Shown: in pieces, positions 11,501-22,436 of the stretch
How the letters are laid out: every line of letters starts with the position of its first letter
Numbering within the stretch: position 1 is the stretch's first letter
DNA from: Planctomycetota bacterium
Lineage (GTDB): Bacteria; Planctomycetota; UBA1135; UBA2386
Length of the DNA stretch: 64,000 nt
Assembly (NCBI GenBank): GCA_020638655.1
Contig: JACKIC010000005.1
Span: 186,001-250,000, forward strand
Direction of reading: 5' to 3'
Notes under the pieces: generated by a model
The model's database searches: none
The model's input: the letters and a program-made list of their open reading frames with translations, nothing else
Told to the model about the DNA's origin: nothing
Made by a program: the position numbers and the translations under genes

Positions 11501-11605
11501 ACCCGCAGCGCCGCCGCCGAGCTGGTCGGCGTCGCCGTGGCGCGCAAGCTGTGGGCGGGCCTCGAGCCCGACGAGCTGCTGCGCCGCTGCTTCGACGCGC
11601 CGTGA
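8591..11605 (+). CDS. membrane-anchored Ser/Thr-type protein kinase with long coiled-coil region
   Basis: 1004 residues. The N-terminal 270 residues form a Hanks-type kinase: ATP-anchoring K37 (VVVCKRF), catalytic loop HGDVKPSN at 132-139 with D134 and N139, Mg-binding D151 in DFEHA (DFE instead of DFG) and an FSPPE activation-segment end near 178-182. The glycine-rich loop is weak. Residues about 280-830 are Arg/Glu/Ala-rich and strongly helical (coiled coil). One transmembrane helix follows near 837-857 (NLWLALGAAVTMLGASFALRL), then an acidic/alanine-rich tail of about 145 residues. The kinase is therefore cytoplasmic and the tail periplasmic. It is divergent from the FHA/sigma54 activator, which suggests kinase-to-FHA signalling. 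Activity is probable but the DFE change deserves testing. Confidence 0.85.
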   Translation: MPASADTADADRLLACTPGRLVYSSRDPASGAVVVCKRFEQGGLADAEREFDLARLVADLDVVEHLRAEEDPATGRPLLVTAYAEGESLEQMAARRGTLPAAEACALLAPVARTLAAMHDRRVSQAPFGLCHGDVKPSNLLATERGTLLLDFEHARPLTAPSERAAPHAGFTGGTRGFSPPEADLGEPPDAAFDVFGLGATLSWLLTARARPRQLPYGTENTPRLLQLLDECLATDPRQRPAAAAVADRLAQLAEAFANDPAEQHLDARLRGATPGDTATRDDFPGLTARQERLLRRFPDLLLDSRKLPTDPAALCLELRRCEVALTGFSRHEETMLRRAQLRAAVGEQLRAAATVVADAARDEDFDAGTRWLQAMTQAWLTAARQPGGIPMPAGADPRHPDPALRDPRAFLRALEHRLQIAQEELQTAEQEIIQAERELDLPAAERAIGRLAADRGGASPTATRRRDQLHRLGFYVDRVARADANVERLAQLWDGAALRPLLDFTERCALVDDAALTGANPVGLRSLLVTLTNLIEEFEHVAELAVPAREALDSALLHTTDQAWDLLADAKHKLEAVPVPVRPLQMILGRLDMLRILEAFVDRPERPRSELLDQIERLRLTCEEARSTRDRLANSAERALARGHWTTGLFDMERAVASVAASGDPDPTEVSRLEERLAEARRRKLEIESAVRRNVELAGRYATLQDAAGGDFQSRLATLAERRDGLQFLIMHVPAERAALYTRDLRDVEIQIALERAALAESQLDRTIDPTARLTLAHRTLEQLTAALQDLAPGQEPPGRVVRQREHWRSLVSQCEQALTAAEQLARRQQRRRRRNLWLALGAAVTMLGASFALRLLPLPWSGEPVRAAARDDREVTYATIAMAPAERLGQLLTRAEQLPPPAQTDRLQLLRTLAGAHDAAALREAAAQLREDAARATPDLAAPDLAETVTAAITAAVCLAGRDDAVPDTRSAAAELVGVAVARKLWAGLEPDELLRRCFDAP

Positions 11606-11631
11606 CGCGGCCCGGATATGCTCCAGCCTGC

Positions 11632-11835
11632 ATGGAGCCGAAACCGCCCGTCCAGGTCCCGCCGCAGCTGCTCGATGCCGCGACCCTGCGCAGCGTCATC
11701 GAGGAGTTCGTGAGCCGCGACGGCACCGAGTTCTCGGATCACGAGACCAAGATCCGCGAGGTGCGCGAGCTGCTCGAACGCGGCGAGGTCCAGCTCTGGT
11801 TCGACCCCGATACCGGGTCCTGCACGGTCCGCTGA
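11632..11835 (+). CDS. yheU: YheU family protein (UPF0270)
   Basis: 67 residues, close to the roughly 70 residues of the gammaproteobacterial family. The match covers the whole protein: VPPQLLDAATLRSVIEEFV, SRDGTEF and the closing LLERGEVQLWFDPDTGSC, all hallmarks of UPF0270. Function in the family is unknown. A -10-like TATGCT lies 9 nt before the ATG, so the mRNA may be almost leaderless. It follows the kinase by 26 bp and is convergent with the DUF1501 gene. Another small protein typical of the same gammaproteobacterial neighbourhood, SlyX, sits 4.3 kb away. Confidence 0.85.
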   Translation: MEPKPPVQVPPQLLDAATLRSVIEEFVSRDGTEFSDHETKIREVRELLERGEVQLWFDPDTGSCTVR

Positions 11836-11848
11836 GGTCAGGCCGGGT

Positions 11849-13318
11849 TCAGCCGAGCACGTCCCGCACGACGTACGCCGGCTCCACACCCGTGAGCTTG
11901 GTGTCGAGCCCGCGGAACCGGTACGTGAGGCGCGCGTGGTCGAGCCCCAGGCAATGCAGGATCGTGGCGTGCAGGTCGCGCAGGTGCACCGGGTCGGCGG
12001 CGATGTTGTAGCAGAAGTCGTCGGTCGCCCCGTACTCGAAGCCGCGGCGCACACCGCCGCCGGCGAGCCAGACGGTGAAGCAGCGACCGTGATGATCGCG
12101 GCCGGACCCCGGCGCGCCCAGCTCGCCCTGGCTGTAGACCGTGCGGCCGAACTCGGTCGCGAAGATCACGAGCGTGTCCTCGAGCATGCCCCGCGCCCGC
12201 AGGTCGCGCAGCACCGCGGCCGTGGGCTGGTCGACGTCGCGGCACTGGTTGGGCAGCTGACGGGCGATCGCGATGTGCTGGTCCCAGCCACGGTGGAACA
12301 GCTGCACGAAGCGCACGCCGCGCTCGAGCAGCCGCCGCGCCAACAGGCAGTTCGCGGCGTAGCTGCCGGGGCGATGCACGTCGGGCCCGTAGCTGGCGAG
12401 CACGGCCGGCGACTCCTCGCCCGTGTCGAGCAGTTCGGGCACCGACTCCTGCATGCGAAACGCCATCTCGTAGGCCGCGGTGCGGGCCGCGGCCTCGGGG
12501 TCACCCGAGGCGCGGGCGGCCATGCCGTTCAGCGCGGCGAGGTCGTCGAGCATCGCGCGGCGGCGGTCGCGGTCCACGCCGTCCGGGTTGGCGAGGTAGA
12601 GCACCGGGTTGGCGCCGGGGCGCAGACCGACGCCCTGATGCGACGACGGCAGGAAGCCGCTGCCCCACAGCCGCGAGAAGATCGGTTGCCCGGGGTTCTT
12701 GCCCGAGCCCTGCGACACCATGGTCAAGAACGCGGGCAGGTTGGGGTTCTCGCTGCCGAGCGCGTGCGAGACCCAGGCGCCCATGCTGGCGTAGCCGGGC
12801 AGCTGGTTGCCCGTGTTCATGAAGGTGATCGCGGGGTCGTGGTTGATCGCCTCGCTGTACAGCGACTTGATCAGGCACAGTTCGTCGGCCACGGTCTGCA
12901 GGTGCGGCAGCAGATCGCTGAGCCACAGGCCGCTGGCGCCGCAGCGCCGGCCGGCGGCGATCGGCGGGGCGACCACGAACCTGCTCTGCCCCGAGGTCAT
13001 GCCAGTGACCCGCTGCGTGCCCTTCACCGAGGGCGGCAGCTCCTGGCCCGCGAACCGGTGCAGCGTCGCCTTGTCGTCGAACAGGTCGACGTGCGAGAGC
13101 CCGCCGGCCTGGAACAGGCACAGCACGCGCTTGGCGCGCGGAGCGAAGTGCGGCAGCCGGGCGCCACCGGCGGGCGCAGCTTCGGCCGCCGCAGGCGCAG
13201 CCGGCGCGGTCGCGCATCCGGAGGCGAGCGCCGGGACCAGCATCGCGCCGCGACCGAGGAAGGCGCGCCGCGTGAGCTCGTTGGCCGCGTCGTTCGAAGT
13301 GTGCCGAGGCGCATTCAT
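11849..13318 (-). CDS. DUF1501 family protein, Tat-exported
   Basis: 489 residues. The N-terminus has a twin-arginine signal, LTRRAFLGRG, then a hydrophobic stretch ending ALASGCATA. That could be a Tat/Sec type I site, or a lipobox-like ASGC that would make it a lipoprotein. The body shows the planctomycete DUF1501 pattern: LFQAGGLSHVDLFD, KSLYSEAINHDP, LPAFLTMVSQ, RLLERGVRFVQLFHRGWDQH, and the sulfatase-like VIFATEFGRTVYSQ with GRDHHGRCF. The fold is related to alkaline phosphatase/sulfatases. It lies 8 bp downstream of a PSD1 gene, the standard planctomycete pairing, so the two are almost certainly one operon. The biochemical role of the pair is not established. Confidence 0.93.
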   Translation of the reverse strand: MNAPRHTSNDAANELTRRAFLGRGAMLVPALASGCATAPAAPAAAEAAPAGGARLPHFAPRAKRVLCLFQAGGLSHVDLFDDKATLHRFAGQELPPSVKGTQRVTGMTSGQSRFVVAPPIAAGRRCGASGLWLSDLLPHLQTVADELCLIKSLYSEAINHDPAITFMNTGNQLPGYASMGAWVSHALGSENPNLPAFLTMVSQGSGKNPGQPIFSRLWGSGFLPSSHQGVGLRPGANPVLYLANPDGVDRDRRRAMLDDLAALNGMAARASGDPEAAARTAAYEMAFRMQESVPELLDTGEESPAVLASYGPDVHRPGSYAANCLLARRLLERGVRFVQLFHRGWDQHIAIARQLPNQCRDVDQPTAAVLRDLRARGMLEDTLVIFATEFGRTVYSQGELGAPGSGRDHHGRCFTVWLAGGGVRRGFEYGATDDFCYNIAADPVHLRDLHATILHCLGLDHARLTYRFRGLDTKLTGVEPAYVVRDVLG

Positions 13319-13326
13319 GCAGTGGC

Positions 13327-16143
<2,817 letters not shown>

Positions 16144-16155
16144 GGCAGGGCCGTC

Positions 16156-16365
16156 CTAGCCGCCCCAGTGCGGCGGGCGTGTGTCGTGCGGCTCGATCGC
16201 GTCCCCGCCCGAGCGCAGACGATGGACCTGCCGCACCAGCGCGTCCAAGCTCGCCTGCAGGGCATCGAGACGCCGCTGCTGCACGGCGAGCTCGGTGCTC
16301 AGCGCGTCGACGGTGTGCTCGAGGATCGCCACCTTGCTCTCGAACTCGATGCGGGAGTCAGACAT
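16156..16365 (-). CDS. slyX: SlyX family protein
   Basis: 69 residues. The heptad-like SKVAILEHTVDALSTELAVQ, followed by QQRRLDALQASLDALVRQ and a short basic/proline tail ending PHWGG, is the SlyX pattern, a small coiled-coil protein. The C-terminal PPHW is characteristic. The ATG at 16365 is used because upstream codons in frame are compositionally unlike the family. It lies 12 bp upstream of the PSD1 gene on the same strand and may be cotranscribed. The molecular function of SlyX is unknown. Confidence 0.85.
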   Translation of the reverse strand: MSDSRIEFESKVAILEHTVDALSTELAVQQRRLDALQASLDALVRQVHRLRSGGDAIEPHDTRPPHWGG

Positions 16366-16436
16366 GGCGCGATCATTGGCGAAGCGCGCGGCCGGTGCAC
16401 GCCCGTTCCGGATCCCGCTCCGCGAGAGCCCCCCCT

Positions 16437-17378
16437 TCAGAGCAGGCCGTGGTCGTCGCCGCGGACCTGCCCGCGCGGTACGGTCGCGAGTTCGAAGCCG
16501 GGCAGGAGCTCCGCCGGCACGCACCGCGCGCCGCGCGGCCGCAGCCCGAGCGTCGCCGCCAGGAACCCGACCACCGCGTCCGCCGCGACGCCCCTGTCAC
16601 GCAGGTGCCGCAGCGACGTGTCGCCGTGACGCTTCGCGAGCCGCAACCCGTCGCCGCCGACCACCAGCGGCACGTGCGCGAACTGTGGCTCGCGCAGGCC
16701 CAGCGCGCGGTACAGCAGCAACTGCCGCGGCGTGCTCGGCAGCAGATCGTCGGCGCGCAGCACCTCGGTGACACCCTGCGCGGCGTCGTCGACCACGACC
16801 GCGAGCTGGTAGGCCGGCAGCCCGTCGCGCTTGGCGACGACGAAGTCGCCGCGGATGCGGCCCGGCTGCGGTCCCGCGAAGCGATCCACGAACGGCACGG
16901 CGTCGACGTCTACGATGAACCGCAGCGCGGCGGCGCGCCCGGTCGCCGCCTCGGCCTCGGCGAGGCTGGTGAAGCGACCCCGGCAGGTGCCCGGATAGAC
17001 CGGCTCGTGCTCGCCGCCCTCGTGCGGCGCCGAGGCAGCCTCTTCGACCTCCTTGCGCGTGCACACGCACGGGTAGGCGAGCCCTGCGAGCACCAGCCGC
17101 TCGGCGGCGGCCCGGTGCTGCGCGAACCGTTCGCTCTGCAACAGCGGTTCGCCGTCCCAATCCAGCCCCAACCACCGCAGGTCCTCGAGCGTCGCGTGCA
17201 CGGCGCCCGACTTGATCCGAGGACCATCGATGTCCTCGACGCGCAGCAGTAGAGTGCCGCCGCGCGCGCGCACCGACAGCCAGGCGAGCAGGAACGTGCG
17301 CGCGTTGCCCAGATGCAGGGCCCCGGTCGGACTGGGCGCCAACCTACCCACCACAGTCGCTCCGAATGCCACCGTCAT
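16437..17378 (-). CDS. gluQ: glutamyl-Q tRNA(Asp) synthetase
   Basis: 313 residues, the size of truncated class I GluRS paralogs that lack the anticodon-binding domain. The HIGH-type motif is GALHLGNAR near residue 20, and the KMSKS counterpart is RLAKRHGDTS near 245. Zinc ligands expected for GluQ are present as CVCTRKE and YPGTCRGRF. It would attach glutamate to queuosine at position 34 of tRNA-Asp. A QueG-like gene lies 10 kb away but is not part of this operon. The start ATG 17378 overlaps the start of the divergent rsgA by 13 nt, so neither gene can have a leader outside the other's coding sequence. Confidence 0.92.
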   Translation of the reverse strand: MTVAFGATVVGRLAPSPTGALHLGNARTFLLAWLSVRARGGTLLLRVEDIDGPRIKSGAVHATLEDLRWLGLDWDGEPLLQSERFAQHRAAAERLVLAGLAYPCVCTRKEVEEAASAPHEGGEHEPVYPGTCRGRFTSLAEAEAATGRAAALRFIVDVDAVPFVDRFAGPQPGRIRGDFVVAKRDGLPAYQLAVVVDDAAQGVTEVLRADDLLPSTPRQLLLYRALGLREPQFAHVPLVVGGDGLRLAKRHGDTSLRHLRDRGVAADAVVGFLAATLGLRPRGARCVPAELLPGFELATVPRGQVRGDDHGLL

Positions 17379-18346
17379 CGTCGAAGGGCCTCGTTCTACG
17401 CATCGACGCCAAGGTGTGCCATGTCGAGATCGACGGAGCGCGGCGGCAGGTGCCGCTGCTGGGCAAGCTGTTCGAGACCGCGACCCACGAGAAGCGCCCG
17501 CTCGCGGTCGGCGACATGATCGAGCTCGACGCCACCGGCAACGCCATCGACGTGGTGCTACCGCGCACCTCGCAGCTGCACCGCCGCTCGGCCGGCGAAG
17601 GTTCGACACGCGCGCAGGTGATGGCAGCCAACATCACGCTGGTGCTGGCGGTCGGCAGCGTCACCCAGCCGCCCTTCCAGTCCGAGCTCGTCGACGGCGT
17701 GCTCGCGGCGGCGCGGCGCGAGGACATCCCGGCGGCGGTCGTGCTGACGAAGGCCGACCTCGACCCGGCGGCGGCCGAACGCTGGCGCGCGGTCTACCAG
17801 GGCATCGGCATTCCCACCTACGTGACCAGTACCACGCCTGGCGCCGAGTCGAAGGAGTCCCTCGCGGCCGTGGGCGAGCTGCTGCACCACAACCGCAGCG
17901 TGCTGTGCGGCATCTCGGGCGCCGGCAAGTCCTCGCTGCTCAACGCCGTGATCCCGGGCTCGGCGCTGCGGGTCGGCTCGCTCAACCACATCCGCCAGGG
18001 ACGCCACACCACCACCCACACCGAACTGGTGCCGCTCGCAGGCGGCGGCCACGTGCTCGACACGCCGGGTGTGCGCAACTTCCACCTGTTCCACGTCGGC
18101 GAGCAGGAGTTGCAGTTCCTGTTCCCCGAGATCGCCGCGCTGCTGCCACAGTGTGAGTACCGCAGCTGCCTGCACGACGACGAACAGGACTGCGCGGTGC
18201 GCGCCGCGGCCCGGCGCGGCGACATCGCGCCGAGCCGATACTCGTCCTACCTGCGCATGCTGGCCCATGCGCGACAGGAGGCGCGCCCCGGCACCAAGGC
18301 CGCACCGCCGAGCCAGCGCGGCGGACGGCGCCGGCCACCCACCTGA
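17366..18346 (+). CDS. rsgA: ribosome small subunit-dependent GTPase RsgA (YjeQ)
   Basis: 326 residues. An N-terminal OB fold (about 8-75) is followed by a circularly permuted GTPase: G4 VVLTKADLD, then G1 GISGAGKSSLLNA, switch region RHTTTHTEL and G3 DTPGVRNF. The C-terminal zinc finger CEYRSCLHDDEQDC is present, then a basic Lys/Arg tail. The protein acts in late 30S maturation. ATG 17366 gives the expected N-terminus and places the first 13 nt antisense to the start of gluQ. Confidence 0.95.
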   Translation: MPPSSSKGLVLRIDAKVCHVEIDGARRQVPLLGKLFETATHEKRPLAVGDMIELDATGNAIDVVLPRTSQLHRRSAGEGSTRAQVMAANITLVLAVGSVTQPPFQSELVDGVLAAARREDIPAAVVLTKADLDPAAAERWRAVYQGIGIPTYVTSTTPGAESKESLAAVGELLHHNRSVLCGISGAGKSSLLNAVIPGSALRVGSLNHIRQGRHTTTHTELVPLAGGGHVLDTPGVRNFHLFHVGEQELQFLFPEIAALLPQCEYRSCLHDDEQDCAVRAAARRGDIAPSRYSSYLRMLAHARQEARPGTKAAPPSQRGGRRRPPT

Positions 18347-18361
18347 TCGACACCCCGTCGA

Positions 18362-18850
18362 TCAGCGGCGGCGACGCCCGCGCAGCAGCGCGGTGATCGC
18401 GCCGCTGAAGCCCGCGCCGAAGGCGACGACGGTCGCGGCGAGCACGCAGATCATGCCGCCGCGGCCACCCTGCAGGCTGGCGAAGAACGCGTCGATGTCC
18501 TCAGGGGCCAGCTTCTGCTCCACGAAGGCCTCGCGCCACAGCGCCTCGTGCTCGGGCTCGATCGTGAATCCCCGCAACAGGGTCAGCAGGACGAGCGTGA
18601 TCATGCCGACGCCGATGGCGATGAAGCCGAGCGCGAAACCCGACATCGAAGAGAGTCGCTCGCGCCGCGTCGCCAGCCACACCGGCAGCACGCCGAGCGG
18701 CAACCCGGTGAGCCCGAAAGTGCCGAACACGACCACCCAGAACAGGTGCTGCGAGACCACCGGCAGGTGCAGGAACACGGTGAGGAGCGCGCCCCAGGCG
18801 ATCGGCCAGCGCCACGAGGGTGGCGGCGACGGCGGCTGGGATTCGCTCAT
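18362..18850 (-). CDS. four-helix membrane protein, unknown function
   Basis: 162 residues. Four hydrophobic segments are visible: about 17-32, 36-60 (LFWVVVFGTFGLTGLPLGVLPVWLA), 70-93 and 132-155. A soluble acidic stretch (FTIEPEHEALWREAFVEQKLAPEDIDAFFASL) lies between the third and fourth. No family recognised. The ATG overlaps the stop of the DUF2752 gene (ATGA), so the two are coupled. It is convergent with rsgA, 15 bp apart. Confidence 0.75.
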   Translation of the reverse strand: MSESQPPSPPPSWRWPIAWGALLTVFLHLPVVSQHLFWVVVFGTFGLTGLPLGVLPVWLATRRERLSSMSGFALGFIAIGVGMITLVLLTLLRGFTIEPEHEALWREAFVEQKLAPEDIDAFFASLQGGRGGMICVLAATVVAFGAGFSGAITALLRGRRRR

Positions 18851-19314
18851 GCCTGCCATACCGCGCACTTGTAGGCCCACGCGCCGAGCAACAACACCAG
18901 GGCCCCGAACAACACGCGCCAGAACGGCAATCGGACCAGCAGGTCGACGAAGGAGCGGCGCCTCAGCAGGCAGTAGAGGCCGTGCGCGCCGAGCAGCAGG
19001 CCACCGATCGCGAGCGCGGCTCCGAACGGCTGCGTGACCAGCGCGCCGATCCATCGGCCGTGCACGACCAGACATGCCGCCGTGGTGCAACCACAGGTCG
19101 GGCACGGCATGCCGTAGGCGAGCGGCCAACCGCAGGGCTGCATGCCGAGCTGCACATGCGTGTCGAAGCCGCGCGCGTCGGCGGCGAGGGGCGCGAGCAC
19201 GACGACCGCGGCGATCGCGAGGCCCGCGGCCAGACCGGCGAAGGCCCGGTCGACGGTGGGCGACACCGGGGCTTCGGCGAGCGGAATCGTGAACGGCTGA
19301 CGGGTGGCGACCAA
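18847..19314 (-). CDS. DUF2752 family membrane protein
   Basis: 155 residues from a TTG start at 19314; the start is uncertain and there is no ATG nearby. The family motif CGWPLAYGMPCPTCGCTTAACLVVHG is clear (cysteines in PCPTCGCTT), flanked by three hydrophobic helices at about 24-45, 95-112 and 125-148. DUF2752 proteins are small inner-membrane proteins with unknown function and a conserved cysteine cluster. It is coupled to the following membrane protein by a 4-nt overlap. Confidence 0.8.
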   Translation of the reverse strand: MVATRQPFTIPLAEAPVSPTVDRAFAGLAAGLAIAAVVVLAPLAADARGFDTHVQLGMQPCGWPLAYGMPCPTCGCTTAACLVVHGRWIGALVTQPFGAALAIGGLLLGAHGLYCLLRRRSFVDLLVRLPFWRVLFGALVLLLGAWAYKCAVWQA

Positions 19315-19367
19315 GACAGGACGGCGGTTGGGCGGCCCCTCACGATACCGCCGCGCCCGGCTCCTGC

Positions 19368-19907
19368 TCAGGAGAAGTCGTAGACGTACGCCATGCGATC
19401 GCGGCGCACGATCGCGTAGTCGAGCGTGCCGAGCAGGGCGAGTTCCGGGTGCGACAGGTCGAGGCCGCGGAACTCCGGCTCCTGCATGATGAAGAACTTG
19501 CGCGGATTGCTGGACTGGGTCTCGTAGGCCGCGGGCTCGATCAGGCCGGACAGCTCGAACTGCACCGGGCCGTTGTAGAAGGCCCGGATCTGGGTGGTCT
19601 TCTGCTTGCCCCTCGCGAGGCGCCGCTGCACCTCGTCGCCGGCGAGTTCGACCAGCTCGTGCGCCAGCAGGATCTCGCGCGTGTTGACCATCAACGACGG
19701 GGTCCGGATCACCTCGCGGCTGCGCAGCGAGATCATCGTCGCGTCGACCACGTTCAGGAAGGAGCGCGAGTAGTCCTCGAGCAGGTTGGTCAGACGGCGC
19801 GACTTGTTGGGCAGCCGGCCCTTGATCAGGAACACGTCGGTGAGAAACAGGTCTTCGACGAAGACCGGCGTCGAGGTCGAACCAGTGCCGTCAGGTTGAT
19901 CGTTCAT
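19368..19907 (-). CDS. conserved hypothetical protein (beta-rich, DUF6812-like start)
   Basis: 179 residues, soluble, no signal peptide. The segment TDVFLIKGRLPNKSRRLTNLLEDYSRSFLNVVDATMISL, then LMVNTREILLAHELVEL, resembles small planctomycete DUFs in which a short beta-barrel domain contains an RLSDLLN-like motif. This assignment is tentative. The C-terminal half (FYNGPVQFELSGLIEP, then a YETQSSNPRKFFIMQEPEF stretch) looks like a second beta unit. Its first 17 nt overlap the end of folC on the same strand, so translation is probably coupled to folC. Confidence 0.65.
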   Translation of the reverse strand: MNDQPDGTGSTSTPVFVEDLFLTDVFLIKGRLPNKSRRLTNLLEDYSRSFLNVVDATMISLRSREVIRTPSLMVNTREILLAHELVELAGDEVQRRLARGKQKTTQIRAFYNGPVQFELSGLIEPAAYETQSSNPRKFFIMQEPEFRGLDLSHPELALLGTLDYAIVRRDRMAYVYDFS

Positions 19908-21240
19908 CGTGGGTTGATCGCTCGCGTGCCAGCAGGCGACGGACCGCGCCGACGAGGTAGAACGAGCCGACGACGAGACGCAGTCCCGCGTGCGCACGCA
20001 GCGCCGCGAGTCCCGCCCCGACATCGTCGACTCGCTGGGCCGCGACGCCGAGACCCCGTAGGTGCGCGACGATCGCGGCCGCGTCCTCACTCGACGTGCC
20101 CGTCACTTCCGTGACCAGGAATCGATCGGCAATGGGCAGGATCGAACTCAAGCTTTCGCGCCACCGTTTTCCGGAGGCGGATGCGAACAGCACGTGCGGG
20201 CGCTGACCGGGCCAGCGGCGCTGCAGCTCCGTTGCCACCGCGGCGATCGACCGTTCGGTGTGCGCGCCGTCGAGGATCAGGGTGGCGCCATCGGCTTCGG
20301 ACACGACCTCGAAGCGACACGGCTGCACCGGGCGCGGCAGTTCGCGCAGGTCGAGCTCGAGCGCCGGCGACAACGTCGACAGGCACGCAGCGGCCATCGC
20401 CAACGCGGGCAGCTCGTAGAGCGCGCCACCGCGGAGCCCGAACGGCAAGGTGTCGCCGCGCGGCAGCGCGAGTTCGCCAACGAGCGCGTCGCCGCGATCC
20501 TGCAGCAGGCGGGCCTCGAAGTCGACGCCGTGCACGAGCAGCCGCGCGTCGACGCGGCGCGCGTGGGCCCGCACGACCGCCAGCGCCTCGCCGGTCGCGG
20601 TCGTGAACCCCAACCCACCGGGGCGCACGATCGCCGCCTTCTCGGTGGCGATCGCCGCGATCGTGTCGCCGAGCACGTCGGTGTGTTCGAGCTCGATCGT
20701 GGTCAGCAGGCTGGCGTCGACGGGGATCGCGGTGGTCGCGTCGAGGCGGCCGCCGAGCCCGACCTCGTAGATCGCCAGGTCGACGCGCTCGTCCGCGAAC
20801 CACTGCACCGCCGCGGCGGTCAGCGCCTCGAAGAACGTCGGCGCGCGATCCGCCGTGGTCGCCAGCAGGTCGCGCAAGATGGGCTCGAGGCGCGCGACGG
20901 TGATGGTCGCGTCGCCGATGCGCAGGCGTTCGAGCAGGGTGTCGACGTGCGGCGAGGTGTAGACCCCAGCGCGCAGGCCGGCGCGGTTCGCCAGCATCGC
21001 CAACATCGCCGCCGCGGTGCCCTTGCCCTTGCTGCCGCCGATCTGCACCGCAGGACGGGGCGGCGCGGCGGCGCCGGGGCGCGCCAGCAGGCGCTGCATC
21101 GCGGCGAGATCCCAGAGTGCCTGGTCGGGGCGCGAACGCTCGTAGTTGACCAGCCGGTCGAGCAGCGGCGCGAGTTGGATGGCGGCAGGATCCACGCAGA
21201 TTCTGGGCACCCCCCTGGGCGCGGGCAGTTCGAGGCGCAA
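19891..21240 (-). CDS. folC: bifunctional dihydrofolate / folylpolyglutamate synthase
   Basis: 449 residues from TTG 21240; GTG codons at 21210 and 21195 are alternatives that also precede the domain. Mur-ligase-type motifs: P-loop IGGSKGKGTAAAM, TSPHVDTLLERLRIG, EVGLGGRLDATT, TTIELEHTDVLG and ILDGAHTERSIAA. It adds glutamate to folates and, in most bacteria, makes dihydrofolate from dihydropteroate. It is shared head-to-head with the esterase gene (32-nt gap) and overlaps the next gene downstream by 17 nt. Confidence 0.93.
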   Translation of the reverse strand: MRLELPAPRGVPRICVDPAAIQLAPLLDRLVNYERSRPDQALWDLAAMQRLLARPGAAAPPRPAVQIGGSKGKGTAAAMLAMLANRAGLRAGVYTSPHVDTLLERLRIGDATITVARLEPILRDLLATTADRAPTFFEALTAAAVQWFADERVDLAIYEVGLGGRLDATTAIPVDASLLTTIELEHTDVLGDTIAAIATEKAAIVRPGGLGFTTATGEALAVVRAHARRVDARLLVHGVDFEARLLQDRGDALVGELALPRGDTLPFGLRGGALYELPALAMAAACLSTLSPALELDLRELPRPVQPCRFEVVSEADGATLILDGAHTERSIAAVATELQRRWPGQRPHVLFASASGKRWRESLSSILPIADRFLVTEVTGTSSEDAAAIVAHLRGLGVAAQRVDDVGAGLAALRAHAGLRLVVGSFYLVGAVRRLLARERSTHDERST

Positions 21241-21272
21241 GACTACCCGCGCCCTTGTCCCCGAGGTATCGC

Positions 21273-22316
21273 ATGTCGACCCGTCGCTCCGCCACGCTGA
21301 TCTTGCTCGCCACCACGTCGCTGCTGCCCCACGCCCTGCTTGCCCAGGGCAACGACAACGGCGGACGACGACAACGACAGGCCGCGCCGCCAGTCGAACT
21401 GAAGAACTTCACCTTCACGGAGGGCAAGTTCGAGAGCAAGGCGGTCGGGCGCGAGATGCCGTACGGCATCTACCTGCCGAAGGGCTACGAGGACGAAGCC
21501 AACAAGGACGTCAAGTGGCCGTTGGTGATCTGGCTGCACGGCATGTTCGAGGACCACATGCGGTTCCACGTGCGCGGCGGCGCGCCGGTGCTCGACCAGT
21601 GCGTCACCGACGGCAAGCTGCCGCCGTGCGTCTTCGTCACCGCCAACGGTGGACGCACCTCGATGTACGTCAACCGCAAGGACGAGCATTGGGAAGACCT
21701 GATCACCGTCGACCTGCTCGACCACCTCACCAAGACCTACCGCGTCAGCGAGAACCGCGACGAGCGCGCGATCATGGGCGTGAGCATGGGCGGCATGGCC
21801 GCGCTGCGCATCGCCTTCACCAAGCCCGACCTGTTCGGCGTGGTCGGCGCGCACAGCGCCGCGGTCTTCCCCGAGGACCCCGCCGACCTCCCCGATCGCA
21901 TGAAGGCGATGGCGAGTCGCATGGGGCTCGACGAGGTGTTCGGCAACCCGATCCAGAAGGAGCCGTGGCAGAAGGCCAATCCGCTGTGCCTGGCGCTGCA
22001 GACCGCGCCCAAGGATCTGGCTCGCCTGCGCATCTACTTCGACGCCGGCACCGACGACCGCTACGGCTTCGCGGCCGGCAACACGCTCCTGGACAAGGCC
22101 CTCACCGAGCACAAGGTCGAGCACACGTGGCGCCTGATCCAGGGCGGCGGCCACTCGTGGGGCGCCGGGTTCCAGGACCAGACGCTGCCCTACTCGTTCG
22201 CCGCGGTCGGCGAGACGTTCGCGGCCGCCAAGGCGCGGGCCGCGGCGCTGCATGCGCTGCAGCCCCATGGCAAGGGCGCGACCGAGAAGCCGGGCAAGGG
22301 CGACGGCGGCCGCTGA
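21273..22316 (+). CDS. secreted alpha/beta-hydrolase, esterase D / PF00756-like
   Basis: 347 residues with a Sec signal peptide (about 1-22, ends ALLAQG). The hydrolase core has PYGIYLPKGYEDE and LVIWLHGM (oxyanion region), the nucleophile elbow GVSMGGMAALRIA, an Asp in FDAGTDDRYGF and the histidine in IQGGGHSWG, so a complete Ser-Asp-His triad is visible. Carbohydrate esterase or feruloyl-esterase-like activity on extracellular polymers is plausible; substrate not assigned. ATG 21273 is chosen because GAGGT lies 5 nt upstream; TTG 21255 is an in-frame alternative. The C-terminus is Lys/Gly-rich. Confidence 0.85.
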   Translation: MSTRRSATLILLATTSLLPHALLAQGNDNGGRRQRQAAPPVELKNFTFTEGKFESKAVGREMPYGIYLPKGYEDEANKDVKWPLVIWLHGMFEDHMRFHVRGGAPVLDQCVTDGKLPPCVFVTANGGRTSMYVNRKDEHWEDLITVDLLDHLTKTYRVSENRDERAIMGVSMGGMAALRIAFTKPDLFGVVGAHSAAVFPEDPADLPDRMKAMASRMGLDEVFGNPIQKEPWQKANPLCLALQTAPKDLARLRIYFDAGTDDRYGFAAGNTLLDKALTEHKVEHTWRLIQGGGHSWGAGFQDQTLPYSFAAVGETFAAAKARAAALHALQPHGKGATEKPGKGDGGR

Positions 22317-22436
22317 GCGGCGCGGCCTGCGGGATTTCTGCGCTCGGAGTGCACGACTCGTGCATCCGCGCCGATGAACGCCACTAGAGGAGGCGTCCAC
22401 CGGCGGCCCGATGGCGCCGCGAAGAGGAATCCCGAC

